Positions 44,101 through 52,204 of a stretch of DNA of 64,000 nt are shown here, piece by piece; position 1 is the first letter of the stretch, and the number at the start of each line of letters is the position of its first letter. The stretch covers positions 141,368 through 205,367 of IMG/VR virus record IMGVR_UViG_3300017991_000002; one strand, written 5' to 3'. A program made the translations under genes and the position numbers. This DNA is from a virus. The notes under the pieces are model-generated. The model ran no database searches. It was not told the DNA's origin and saw nothing but the letters and a program-made list of their open reading frames with translations.

Positions 44101-45338
44101 ATTTCAACATTTCGCCTGTAATCCTTCAGCACCTTCCTTGCCTCGTCTCTGATACCGGTAGCATACTCTATGGAGTTATTTATTATTGCGTCTCTTGCTG
44201 ACGAAGAAAGCTTCCTCTTGGAGATGGCCTCTTTGGATTTCTTTTCCTCCTTAGCTACAAGCATCATTATACGTTCGAATAATTTCCCTATCCTCTCATT
44301 CCATTCATTTTTTATTTCATTTATCTTTGCCAAATGCTCGCCCGACACAGACACTCTTCTCTTTTCTGCAGGGGTAAGAACCTTATATTCACGTCGAAGT
44401 TTGCCCATAGTCTTCTTCATGTAGTCACTAACACCTTCAGACTCCACTTCACTCTTTACCCCTAAACGGTCAATCTCACTGGCAGATATTTCTCCCTCTA
44501 GGGAACGATTCACCAGATCAGATAACGCAAAGACCAAAGCACCTGATTTCTCAGCCTTATTCACCCTTGCCGTAATACTCTTGGCAGGACCTGATAACGA
44601 CCGGCTTATTTTCTCTATTTTTTCGTATGCCTTCTGTATATCCTGAATAACCGGATATAACTGCCTGTAGTCTGCTCTTTCCAGCTCACCTCTCATACTT
44701 TCAAAGTCATTGATAACTTTTTCCTTGACCTCACGAGCAGCCTTCTCAAGAGAAGATATCTTATCCCTCGCATCCAATAATTCACTCCTATGCTCCACGG
44801 GATCACGGAGACGTACCCCTCTGAATGCCAGGGTTTCATCTTCCCTCTCTTCCACCTCAATATTTTTAAGGTCACCAATATGAGTCCTGATCTGAAACAT
44901 GAGAATAATTGTATGGGCTAATGCACGAAGAGACCGTTCAATTGATCTGACATCTCCTTCAAATCGTCCTTCCATTTTGGCTGCACTTATCTGGGCCTTG
45001 ATGGCCGTTTTTACTTTCGGGTCGCGGAGTCTTTTCCGAGCAAAATGACCAATTTTCAAGAGGAATTCTTCCTCGGTCATTCCATAGGACCTGGCATACT
45101 TTCTGGCGTTGAATGCCAACTCCATTTCCATCTGCCGCCGGAACATTTTCTTGATTCTAGAATTAACTATAAATTTCCGAATGACAGGACCGAGGACAAA
45201 AGGCCCCAATATAAACGTTGCCGCCTGCAGGGCAACAAGGTGCATTTCCTTTGTAAGGCTTACCCTTTTAAAGAAGGATGCTGCCCTCCTGGCCACTCCC
45301 ATTCCTTTTTGAATCGATTTTTGTTTTTGTTCCACCAT
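41121..45338 (-). CDS. Giant (1405-residue) helical, membrane-segment virion-type protein of unknown function
   Basis: AAAGGCAGCC precedes ATG 45338. The first hydrophobic stretch is LVALQAATFILGPFVLGPVI near residue 34. The last is a pair near the C-terminus (RVAGALFGILIGSAIYTLLH; MIVHTIAHLITLPFIFYKLF). In between, the protein is highly charged and helical, with long coiled-coil stretches (LDARDKISSLEKAAREVKEK). No polymerase, protease or lysin motif is seen. Size, charge and terminal membrane segments recall ejected or internal virion proteins of large phages (inference). Its start overlaps the 45260-45637 gene. Confidence 0.65.
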   Translation of the reverse strand: MVEQKQKSIQKGMGVARRAASFFKRVSLTKEMHLVALQAATFILGPFVLGPVIRKFIVNSRIKKMFRRQMEMELAFNARKYARSYGMTEEEFLLKIGHFARKRLRDPKVKTAIKAQISAAKMEGRFEGDVRSIERSLRALAHTIILMFQIRTHIGDLKNIEVEEREDETLAFRGVRLRDPVEHRSELLDARDKISSLEKAAREVKEKVINDFESMRGELERADYRQLYPVIQDIQKAYEKIEKISRSLSGPAKSITARVNKAEKSGALVFALSDLVNRSLEGEISASEIDRLGVKSEVESEGVSDYMKKTMGKLRREYKVLTPAEKRRVSVSGEHLAKINEIKNEWNERIGKLFERIMMLVAKEEKKSKEAISKRKLSSSARDAIINNSIEYATGIRDEARKVLKDYRRNVEMISSSGPYPEQFKVVPLVISGERIRDITYDALDGGSFVKGAALPALTKLRKLSRAAESHFGTAELTKKQEDDRRISLLMNPGNRELVQLRKEMAPLSSAGEFINYANTRPGHSGGMNIVINSPEFEGVRNYKGFIGNNAKLAKAFDLVKEDKYYKDRQKYRKSREFRIDASPGIHFDDLGALKLVPDSELKRIYSIFYSYTDQKVSEKEAGTEAGKEKQKELTKGLESNLSPGEKEEKKAIKAELALRRFNEFKGKNEKKAAEAKNAYKRYIMDGRHGEGFRMEVGDVMERIQTKEAARGKTIIERQRAVVGMDKEGLPILLDNEGRHVGRPDFGWKLVPHELERVVPPPEGVGKEKRLRQLLSMTAEEYVDDQMENARASVKRLLERQFRNKYPKPTRDPYETDEEFAQRLIQYDKDMDDVVESKWGDMEDDLRERFADYYCHVVIESLTNGTLLKMLARRFREEFGGKDGLKNALKSVTSAYRLAAGTKPPPEVVGLLSDAWHNYRVPGEGEEEPVDQAIYQSIKSVDPMKGVMADYWVISNKKTDFMRNKKKIDPKISDNELEKVYTETVRNAILDGMVHEYAISHPVIIGGPKAAGSSWEYYADPESEEGSSGRRIARAEMEVAGYNNEDIGRLFLAAFGKEPPKEFIASVEQARESNEIPDDFKDKASAEAFFDKINYPLEREMMQESLTPMGNKRDDPFDHLWELIISPGSGIDLGVGLATDYVTRQELRKAYLELRKRYMHRIPEIMKARNVSQEEAKELLAIEIWDKLRHDKALADKLRYRIEHNPARVAGALFGILIGSAIYTLLHHPIKRSFKKKMTEEEKTKYRPISSPEARKILLGGSIKFMVSKIAAVAVTKIAEGVSLDQRAKREVGNMIQRQIIDSLAQSGINVNMLTSQQQAMIVREVEKRLETPAARLKIDSIKLMLKDDPDFIKSKKNIRMIVHTIAHLITLPFIFYKLFKGIFMDPKRRSRDFSYSMGRTGVYV

Positions 45339-45637
45339 AAGGCTGCCTTTCGCTCGTCAATGATTCTTTTATCAAACCTGATTGCTTGTACTTCCCATTT
45401 CTTCCGACCAGCATTATACCCGACAAGATATGAAACACCAGGAGTCCTCTTGGATTTAATCCTCGTAAACTTCCCAGCAAACTGAGATGGATCCTTCAGC
45501 CTCCACCGACCTTCGTTCCTGGTTGAGTTTGGGTCGAACTTAAAGTCACCAGAGTAGTGGCCGGCACCCTCGAATCTCTTCGAGGATGCCATTTCCACTT
45601 CATGCAAAACAACCTTTCTGTAAACTGTCTCAACCAT
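45260..45637 (-). CDS. Small basic protein, unknown
   Basis: 125 residues from ATG 45637; an in-frame ATG 45592 (MASSKRFEGAGHYSG) is possible and has a weak GTGGAA upstream, while the first has no clear Shine-Dalgarno. Rich in K, R and aromatics: YLVGYNAGRKKWEVQAIRFD, KAALWWNKNKNRFKKEWEWP. It overlaps the start of the giant gene by 79 bases. No family recognised. Confidence 0.5.
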   Translation of the reverse strand: MVETVYRKVVLHEVEMASSKRFEGAGHYSGDFKFDPNSTRNEGRWRLKDPSQFAGKFTRIKSKRTPGVSYLVGYNAGRKKWEVQAIRFDKRIIDERKAALWWNKNKNRFKKEWEWPGGQHPSLKG

Positions 45638-45761
45638 AGAAAATAAGAGGTTGCAGTCCCTAGGAGACTGCTTGTTGCCTCAGGGAATGCGCGCACCCTT
45701 TGGCAATCCGGCTAACCCCAGGTAGCCTGCCCATACGGATAAGTCCGTATGGGGAGTCTTG
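45638..45761 (-). other. Structured intergenic region with two hairpins
   Basis: This 124-base gap separates the fibre island from the downstream block. A perfect 10-bp stem CCCATACGGA/TCCGTATGGG with a 4-base loop lies at 45730-45753, right after the 45762-46286 gene. A second stem GCAGTC/GACTGC lies at 45653-45671, followed on the transcript by AACCTCTTATTTT. The first lacks a U-run; the second has a poor one. They may form a terminator/processing element at the end of the fibre operon. Confidence 0.5.
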
Positions 45762-46286
45762 TTAATCTGACAATACGTATTCAACAAAAAGATTGAACTT
45801 ACCGGCAGTAAGATCCTGAACAGCGATCGTAGCGGTCAGTTCACGAGCCGCAGTTGTTTTCACCGCATTGGCAACGGTCCCGTCCTCAATACCCTCATGA
45901 AGACCGGCATCCCAAGGATTGGTTCCATCGTTAATTGCGATCGCAGCAACGATATCATCAGCACCTTCGGCATGAAGGGCAATGGTTGCTGTATCAGCGG
46001 CAGATTCACATGTGGTAAGCACATCGACATACGCCCGCATGATGATAGCATTGTCGGGAATTGTAACTCCCAATCCAATCGCCCCGATAGTACCACCAAG
46101 CTCAGCGAAGTCATACTGCGCTTTGACCGTAAATGGCATTTTGGTGTACAGGAACTGAGTTTTGTCCAGCAGCTCCTGAGCAATAATATCTACCTTATCC
46201 AAGGTAAGATCAGACCCATCATCCTGAGCCAGCTCACGGAGGGTCTCATCCCATTCATAGGCAGTATTTGCAGTTAATTCAGACAT
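45762..46286 (-). CDS. Fibre-associated structural protein with shared N-terminal cassette
   Basis: 174 residues. The N-terminus (NTAYEWDETLRELAQDDGSD, LTLDKVDIIAQELLDKTQF) matches the opening of the proteins at 46644-48320 and 56080-56523. The C-terminal domain (MPFTVKAQYDFAELGGTIGA, IGLGVTIPDNAIIMRAYVDV, ATIALHAEGADDIVAAIAIN) has the strand order of a small phage structural domain. The shared start is likely an attachment domain. Confidence 0.7.
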   Translation of the reverse strand: MSELTANTAYEWDETLRELAQDDGSDLTLDKVDIIAQELLDKTQFLYTKMPFTVKAQYDFAELGGTIGAIGLGVTIPDNAIIMRAYVDVLTTCESAADTATIALHAEGADDIVAAIAINDGTNPWDAGLHEGIEDGTVANAVKTTAARELTATIAVQDLTAGKFNLFVEYVLSD

Positions 46287-46317
46287 TTTATTTCCTCCTT
46301 ATATAAGGAATAGGTTA

Positions 46318-46617
46318 CTAGACGTCCAATGCTCCGTCAAAATCGTCTAATGTTTTCAGGTATTCATATCCCTGTGTAAGCAGATTATCATCCGCCACAG
46401 TTTCCGTCGATTCGATATCATATACAAACTGATAACTCCTCGACATAAGTGGCGGTTTTCCATCCGTTCTAGATGCTGCATCGAAATACGTCAATACATT
46501 ACAGCCAGCTACAAATGAGCCGTCAGGCTTTTTCCTTGTCCTAACATTACCTATCCTATGATAGGCATTCGGGCACGAGACACCATGAACTGTTGTATAT
46601 GCCTTCTCTAATGCCAC
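46318..46617 (-). CDS. Small fibre-island protein, unknown
   Basis: 99 residues from GTG 46617 with AGGAGGTAAAAGGTC upstream. Reads GVSCPNAYHRIGNVRTRKKP, FVAGCNVLTYFDAASRTDGK, MSRSYQFVYDIESTETVADD and ends in an acidic helix. The beta-rich look suits a small structural or assembly protein. No family recognised. Confidence 0.55.
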   Translation of the reverse strand: MALEKAYTTVHGVSCPNAYHRIGNVRTRKKPDGSFVAGCNVLTYFDAASRTDGKPPLMSRSYQFVYDIESTETVADDNLLTQGYEYLKTLDDFDGALDV

Positions 46618-46643
46618 GACCTTTTACCTCCTGTTGATTGTTT

Positions 46644-48320
46644 CTATGAAAGACTAATGGCCCCAGATTTTACAGTACCGTCAGAATACTTCACTTTAAA
46701 TTCCAATTCGTTGTTGGATTCATCCAACCATAGATTAACATTTCCCCAATTATTACCAGCATCATTCTTCAAACTTGCGTCGGCCTCGGCAGAATTCTTT
46801 GCGCCCAGGATGGTACCACCAACAGTATGCAATTGCGTCTTCGGGTCATTATGCCCAAGACCAAAACCACCACTGGCACTAACAAGAAACTGACCGGCCG
46901 CTGTCGATGACAGGCCACCACCTGCAACGTCCGAAAATACAAAACACCCGTCATGGGCAACGTTCGCAGCATAACCGGCGGCCACCGAGTAGGAACCCCC
47001 GACGGCATTACCAGCCCCACCGAGAATGGTTGAACAGGCAGACCCGGCTTGTATGTCATTGCTATACCCGCCGCTGACGGCATTGTAATAACCGGAGGAG
47101 ATGCTATTCGACATCCCACCACTGATCGCCGCCCCGAGACTCGAACCGATCACATTTGCGTACCCGCCCGAAATATTGGAGAACAAATCACTGTCAACAT
47201 CATTGTTATATCCACCGGAGACGGATGAGTAAACACTCCCTGTAATAGTATTGCCTATCCCACCACCAATCATAGATCCCTCGGATCCGGTAATTTCGTT
47301 CTCCCTTCCACCGCCAATAAAGCACATCTGTGCACCCGATCCGACAGATGCAACAATCTGGTTGTAGTAACCACCGCCGATAACAGACCACGATGCCATC
47401 CTAACGCCTGAACCGGAGATCTCATTATACGCCCCGCCACCAATAAAACAACGGTCTGAACTGCCACCAATCAGATTTTCCTCGCCACCCCCAATAAGTG
47501 ATCGTGTTGCCACATTTGATATCCGGTTCTGGTAGCCGCCGAGGATAGCCGAGTACGAACTGGTGGACCCAATGTTATTACCATACCCGCCGACGATAGC
47601 AGATCCATTCGAGACAAGAATCTCATTGTCTATACCTCCGCCGATGAAGCAGCCGCCTCCAGCATTGGTCCGATTATCAGACCCTCCCGCAATACAACAA
47701 AACGGAGCGGTTATCTGGCCGGAATTATAGTAACCTCCCAGGACTGCAGATGCCAAACCGCCTGTATTGTTGTGATATCCTCCCCCAACAAACGCATAGC
47801 GGCCTGTTATCTTGTTGCTGAAACCACCGCAGATGGCCGAGTAATGTGCTTCAACCGCTGGAAATGCATTCGGCCAAATAAGGTTGTATGCCCCGGCACC
47901 AATAAACGCGGATTCCGCAAATATCTGATTCTTATACCCGCCAACAATCGCAGAGTACTTGGAGTCGGTGGGGATAGTAGGGTGTAATACCGGGCTGATC
48001 TTGTTTGTTGACCCGCCACCAATAAATGACTGAGGGGCGAGTGCTTCATTGAGCTGTCCGGCTACAGCAGCACTGTACCCTGCATTCGCCTCATTATTAA
48101 CACCCGTCCGTATCGTTGACGAGTCTCCGCCTCCCCCTACAGTAAAGAGCATTTTGTCCCCTGTCTCCACAGCTTTGTTGTACACTGAAACCGCTATGTT
48201 CAAAAGCTCTTCTGTTGCGTGATCCACTAAATCAAGAATCACGTCACTCCCGTCATCAGGAGCAAGCTTCCTGACGTAATTTTTAAACGTCGGATTAGTT
48301 TCCGCAGTAATTACCGCCAT
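46644..48320 (-). CDS. YadA-head-like beta-roll fibre/adhesin
   Basis: 558 residues with AAAGGAGATATTTGAC upstream. The N-terminal cassette NPTFKNYVRKLAPDDGSDVI, LDLVDHATEELLN is shared with 56080-56523. About 20 repeats of the kind SAIVGGYGNNI / CFIGGGAYNEI / SVIGGGYYNQI span residues about 85-450, the YadA-head (left-handed parallel beta-roll) signature. The C-terminal part has GQFLVSASGGFGLGHNDPKT and LWLDESNNELEFKVKYSDGT. Probably a trimeric receptor-binding fibre. Confidence 0.8.
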   Translation of the reverse strand: MAVITAETNPTFKNYVRKLAPDDGSDVILDLVDHATEELLNIAVSVYNKAVETGDKMLFTVGGGGDSSTIRTGVNNEANAGYSAAVAGQLNEALAPQSFIGGGSTNKISPVLHPTIPTDSKYSAIVGGYKNQIFAESAFIGAGAYNLIWPNAFPAVEAHYSAICGGFSNKITGRYAFVGGGYHNNTGGLASAVLGGYYNSGQITAPFCCIAGGSDNRTNAGGGCFIGGGIDNEILVSNGSAIVGGYGNNIGSTSSYSAILGGYQNRISNVATRSLIGGGEENLIGGSSDRCFIGGGAYNEISGSGVRMASWSVIGGGYYNQIVASVGSGAQMCFIGGGRENEITGSEGSMIGGGIGNTITGSVYSSVSGGYNNDVDSDLFSNISGGYANVIGSSLGAAISGGMSNSISSGYYNAVSGGYSNDIQAGSACSTILGGAGNAVGGSYSVAAGYAANVAHDGCFVFSDVAGGGLSSTAAGQFLVSASGGFGLGHNDPKTQLHTVGGTILGAKNSAEADASLKNDAGNNWGNVNLWLDESNNELEFKVKYSDGTVKSGAISLS

Positions 48321-48334
48321 GTCAAATATCTCCT

Positions 48335-48901
48335 TTACGGGGAAGCAACCCCGCTTCCTTTAATTATCTGTATAATTGCATAAGCGCCGGAAATTAAGGC
48401 ACTAATTCCAGCCACTATTGCTGGCCATATCCCGTACTTCCATTTCAGGACAAATCTGTGCGTTTCTTTTACCTGAGGGGCCATAATTGTAACTTCCTTA
48501 GATATTTGGCCCACGGCATTGTGAGTATCCTGAGACTGCTTCGAAACTGATGACATCTCACCCTTCAACCGCTCATGATCCAACCCGGCATTTTCCAAAC
48601 GTATATCTATTTTATTAATGAGGTTTATTGTCTCCCCCTGAATCGCCGTAACTTTATTCAATGGCTCGGCAAGGCCATTAAACCGTTGAATGATCGTATC
48701 AATTTTCACTCCCCATGATCGAGGGAAATACATCATAGGGATTGCATCATCATCAGTCCGCATAATCGACTCTTTCATAAAGGATAAATCCCTTGCTATG
48801 TCATTAAAGTCGCGCCCTAGATCAGAAAGCACCTTATTGATAGAGACAACGGCAGTCTTCACTTCTATGCTTGCATTTACCAGTTCCTGTATTTCATTCA
48901 T
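48335..48901 (-). CDS. Coiled-coil protein with C-terminal membrane helix (holin- or anchor-like)
   Basis: About 188 residues from ATG 48901; an upstream TTG at 48931 is in frame but overlaps the previous gene. Most of the protein is a long coiled coil (NKVTAIQGETINLINKIDIR, EMSSVSKQSQDTHNAVGQIS). It ends in a membrane helix GIWPAIVAGISALISGAYAI plus a short tail. This resembles XhlA-type and hemolysin-like phage membrane proteins, but a role in lysis or as a membrane-anchored sensor cannot be told apart. Confidence 0.6.
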   Translation of the reverse strand: MNEIQELVNASIEVKTAVVSINKVLSDLGRDFNDIARDLSFMKESIMRTDDDAIPMMYFPRSWGVKIDTIIQRFNGLAEPLNKVTAIQGETINLINKIDIRLENAGLDHERLKGEMSSVSKQSQDTHNAVGQISKEVTIMAPQVKETHRFVLKWKYGIWPAIVAGISALISGAYAIIQIIKGSGVASP

Positions 48902-48912
48902 CTCCAAAACAA

Positions 48913-49371
48913 CTAACCTTCCGTTAGGCAAACCCCCAAAGCCGCTTCGAGGGAATTCGCATTGAGCATTTCATCCAGATAATGAGCTGGAGGAATTACT
49001 ATAAGGATGAACTCTGAGCCTTCTGTCCTCGGGTTCAATTTAAAGCCATTACCTGGCTTGATCGTAAGTGTATCCGTGGCCTTTAGAGTGGACTCATGGC
49101 CCTCAACCTCGAGAATACTTTGACCTTCTATCTGCACCACACAGACACTGGATTCATTGTGGCGACATATAGAAGCCCTCGCCTCCGTCGTAACCGCAAT
49201 CCCTCTTAGAACATTGCATTTATCGGACAGAGAATGTTTGAATATCTGCCAGCTGCCCCATTTAGCGATCCATCCTCCAACTCTGAAGGCACCGCTAATT
49301 TCACTGATCTTTCTCATATTATTGGCAACGTTGCCGTTAATACTCGAGAGTATTTCATCGAAGTTGGCCAC
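48913..49371 (-). CDS. Cupin-like small protein
   Basis: 152 residues from GTG 49371 with GGAGGTGAGGAG upstream. A cupin-like double-stranded beta-helix pattern follows a short N-terminal helix: ASICRHNESSVCVVQIEGQS, ILEVEGHESTLKATDTLTIK, PGNGFKLNP, FILIVIPPAH. No full metal-binding motif is evident (only one H in the first motif). It sits between the receiver and coiled-coil/membrane genes. A ligand-sensing role is only a guess. Confidence 0.5.
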   Translation of the reverse strand: MANFDEILSSINGNVANNMRKISEISGAFRVGGWIAKWGSWQIFKHSLSDKCNVLRGIAVTTEARASICRHNESSVCVVQIEGQSILEVEGHESTLKATDTLTIKPGNGFKLNPRTEGSEFILIVIPPAHYLDEMLNANSLEAALGVCLTEG

Positions 49372-49384
49372 CTCTCCTCACCTC

Positions 49385-49771
49385 CTAAAGCCGCTTATCA
49401 AGAATCTCTCGAATGACCTTTACGAGTTCTGATACTTTGAACGGTTTTTGTATGAAGAAATCAATATTCCTTTTCGCCGCCTCTATAATTGCCTTTTCTG
49501 AAGGAAAAGCAGACAGAATCATCACATCGTACTCTGCTGTATCCCTATCATACCCGAGATCTTCCAACATATCAAGGCCAGTCATTTGTGGCATCATAAG
49601 ATCAAGAATTACCAGATCCGGACAATCCTTACGTATACCCACAATAGCCGAAGCGGCGTCTGGAAAAGTCTTTACTTCAGGATGATATTGATTAAGACCC
49701 TTATCCAATTTTATCGTTGTCTCTACCGTATTCCTAATCGCTTTGTCATCATCGACAACATATATCTTCAT
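49385..49771 (-). CDS. CheY-like single-domain response regulator
   Basis: 128 residues with AAAGGAGACAACGGCTG upstream. Receiver-domain key residues are all present: acidic pocket D7-D9 (VVDDDKAIR), phosphoacceptor D57 (LVILDLMMPQMTG), S87 (ILSAF), and K109 (QKPF). There is no output domain, so it would act like CheY or Spo0F by protein contact. It lies between the sulfotransferase and cupin-like genes inside a phage fibre island. No histidine kinase is seen here, so it would use the host's. Confidence 0.88.
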   Translation of the reverse strand: MKIYVVDDDKAIRNTVETTIKLDKGLNQYHPEVKTFPDAASAIVGIRKDCPDLVILDLMMPQMTGLDMLEDLGYDRDTAEYDVMILSAFPSEKAIIEAAKRNIDFFIQKPFKVSELVKVIREILDKRL

Positions 49772-49787
49772 CAGCCGTTGTCTCCTT

Positions 49788-50579
49788 TTACCAAGGCTCT
49801 ACTGCAGTAATAACTTTCGCGGCATCCCCTAACACATCCCTCCATTGGGAAGGCTGTGGTTCCACTTTTGGTCTGATCTCATGCAGGTCCCTGAATCCGT
49901 GAACGAAGTCGTTCTCATGGGTAACCTGCTCTACATACTCAAAATTATGATCAAAGGAATCCTCCCCTAAGAACTGATAAATACTCTTCATTGTTCCTTC
50001 GGGATCTCTGGTCAATTCCTCATAACGAACAAAGTGCATTCGATCAGAGAACCCCCTCACGAGGGCATCCTGAATACGATTGAAGGCAAGACCGACTGGT
50101 TGTGATGGGTCAGACCATATCTCAATGCGCCCCTTAATCGTTTGCCACTTATAGTAGAGCTGTTTCTCGGTTTCGGTTTGGAATATGTGTGCATTTCGTC
50201 TGTATAGTTTTTCAAAGGAGGCAAGAACATCTTTAAGATCCCTTACCGGAACTAGGACTTTAGCCTTTCTACCCAACAATGCTTCCGCCAACTCCAGATG
50301 ACCCAACCATCCTCTGGACTTATCAAACACAACTGGTCGATCACCATTCCCGTGAAAACTGAAAAGAATCGATCGCATGACCCGCATCTTGGCCTCATCG
50401 TCTGGGGAGGCCCTAAACTCAATGAAGTTCTCCCACATATTACGCACGGCAAAGATTACTTCAAGTATTCCAGACGTTGCCGTGGTAAAGAATCTCGGAT
50501 TTTGCGCCAGAATGTTGCACAGCAAAGTACTGCCTGCTCTCGGCAAGCCGCTCACAAAATGAATAATTTTCTCTTCCAC
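49788..50579 (-). CDS. Sulfotransferase (PAPS-dependent) family protein
   Basis: 263 residues. The 5'-phosphosulfate-binding loop is HFVSGLPRAGSTLLCNILAQ (residues 7-26), and the 3'-phosphate site is KVLVPVRDLKDVLASFEKLY with R113 and S121. VVFDKSRGWLG (K87) and a late FVRYEELTRDPEGTMKSIYQ match the family. It would move sulfate from PAPS to a carbohydrate or protein. Between adhesin-type genes it may modify a surface glycan or virion protein; the substrate is unknown. Confidence 0.85.
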   Translation of the reverse strand: MEEKIIHFVSGLPRAGSTLLCNILAQNPRFFTTATSGILEVIFAVRNMWENFIEFRASPDDEAKMRVMRSILFSFHGNGDRPVVFDKSRGWLGHLELAEALLGRKAKVLVPVRDLKDVLASFEKLYRRNAHIFQTETEKQLYYKWQTIKGRIEIWSDPSQPVGLAFNRIQDALVRGFSDRMHFVRYEELTRDPEGTMKSIYQFLGEDSFDHNFEYVEQVTHENDFVHGFRDLHEIRPKVEPQPSQWRDVLGDAAKVITAVEPW

Positions 50580-50594
50580 AGAATTATCCTTTCT

Positions 50595-52175
50595 CTATGG
50601 TTTGTCAGATACGTGGGTTATAGTAACTTTAGATAGCCAAAATACCCTATCGACGCTGTTCCCGTCAACCTGAACCCGCAATTTCTCCAATCCTGCTGAC
50701 CCGGCAACCGTTAAACCGCACGTATACCCTGATGCAGCGTAGATAGCTGGGACAATTACAGGAAACAGTGAACTATTGTTAATTTTGAAGCTTGTTCCGT
50801 CATTAAGAAGGACGCAGTCCAGAGAGAAGGCAAAAGCCAAATCATCCAACGAAGGTCCTGGTCCGTAGTAATGGAACCTGCCAACGGTGTAAACCTGAAT
50901 AAGGTATGCCCCTTCTTGCTCAACCGGTATTTCCTCTGAACCTGTACCGGTTCCGGATAATCCTTCTATCCCTTCCCAATCCAAATACATAGGAACGGCC
51001 GATGTATCGGATGAATCGGTCACCCGCCGAAGCATATATATTGACGACTGGGCATCGAATGTGTCATCAAATCGTCCGGAGGAGAGGGAGAACTGTCCAC
51101 GACTCCGTGCCAAAATATTATCTCCATGAACCAATGCCATGGTGACACCGTCGTCTATCTCATTATCCTTTCCGTTTATGACTACGGAGTAATCACCTTT
51201 GACTGTATTATCCTTTCCGGAGATGATGGCCGCATAGCTAGTACCACCCGACGGCAAGATAGAACACCCATAACCGGACCCAATAAATCCATAAGAAGAC
51301 CTTGTAATGTTGTTATCCCGACCTCCAACAATGACACATGACCGAGGGGGCTCCAAGAGGCTACCACCAATGATGTTATCTCTTCCGCCGAGGATACTGT
51401 TATAAGGGGCAAGAATTTGTGGGCTCGGGTTGATGTAATTATTCATCCCGCCACCTATGAAGCAGTAAGGACTTTGCTTCGTGGTGTTGTAATACCCTCC
51501 AGATATACCGCTGTAATTTCCTTCTACACTGTTTCCCTTTCCTCCAGAGGTAAAGGAAAAATCACTATTGGCATCGTTACTGTATCCTCCTCCTACAAAG
51601 GACTCATTTCCACCTGCCTGATTGAGTCTTCCTCCTACCACCGATCCATAATTCCCGCTGGCCTCATTACTATAGCCGCCAAGAACGGACCCGTAGGGGG
51701 CTGTTGCACTATTGTTTCTTCCTCCCCCTACAACAGAAAAGTTCCCAGAGGCTGAGCATTGAAGTCCTCCACATATAACCGATTGATTACCGATAATAGT
51801 ATTGAATAAACCCCCTCCAATAAAGGAGTAATCCGCATTGACAGCATTAGTGTATCCACCTACCACTGAGGAGTAATCTCCGGAAACTGTACAGCTCTTC
51901 CCGGTAAGTATCCCAGAGTAGTCACCGTTCACTATATGCCCGCTTACTTTCCTCTTTACAGGTCTTGTCCCGGTATCCCCCGGTTCAAAAAATACGCCGG
52001 TTGCATGGATGGTCACATCTCCCGTTCCAGGATCGGTCCCTGATGACACGAGATTTATATCATCCCCGGCTACCAGCTTGGCGACGACGGCATAACCGGA
52101 AGAAGACGTATTGAGATTGTTTCTCATGATTGTATCATCGTCGACTTCGTAACCTGTAACTTTTGTGACTCCCAT
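50595..52175 (-). CDS. YadA-head-like beta-roll fibre/adhesin (second copy)
   Basis: 526 residues. An N-terminal anchor (VTKVTGYEVDDDTIMRNNLN) is followed by about 16 repeats such as SSVVGGYTNAV / SFIGGGLFNTI / CFIGGGMNNYI over residues about 75-370, the same signature as 46644-48320. The C-terminal domain (GAYLIQVYTVGRFHYYGPGP, SAGLEKLRVQVDGNSVDRVF) resembles a C1q/TNF-like or other fibre tip beta-sandwich. Probably receptor binding. Confidence 0.78.
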   Translation of the reverse strand: MGVTKVTGYEVDDDTIMRNNLNTSSSGYAVVAKLVAGDDINLVSSGTDPGTGDVTIHATGVFFEPGDTGTRPVKRKVSGHIVNGDYSGILTGKSCTVSGDYSSVVGGYTNAVNADYSFIGGGLFNTIIGNQSVICGGLQCSASGNFSVVGGGRNNSATAPYGSVLGGYSNEASGNYGSVVGGRLNQAGGNESFVGGGYSNDANSDFSFTSGGKGNSVEGNYSGISGGYYNTTKQSPYCFIGGGMNNYINPSPQILAPYNSILGGRDNIIGGSLLEPPRSCVIVGGRDNNITRSSYGFIGSGYGCSILPSGGTSYAAIISGKDNTVKGDYSVVINGKDNEIDDGVTMALVHGDNILARSRGQFSLSSGRFDDTFDAQSSIYMLRRVTDSSDTSAVPMYLDWEGIEGLSGTGTGSEEIPVEQEGAYLIQVYTVGRFHYYGPGPSLDDLAFAFSLDCVLLNDGTSFKINNSSLFPVIVPAIYAASGYTCGLTVAGSAGLEKLRVQVDGNSVDRVFWLSKVTITHVSDKP

Positions 52176-52204
52176 AATGTCCCCCTGCTAACTACTGATA
52201 GAAT

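Noticed and set aside
46644-52175. CRISPR array or DNA repeat array
   Set aside because: The periodicity is in protein sequence (YadA-type repeats) within open frames; there are no constant DNA repeats with spacers.
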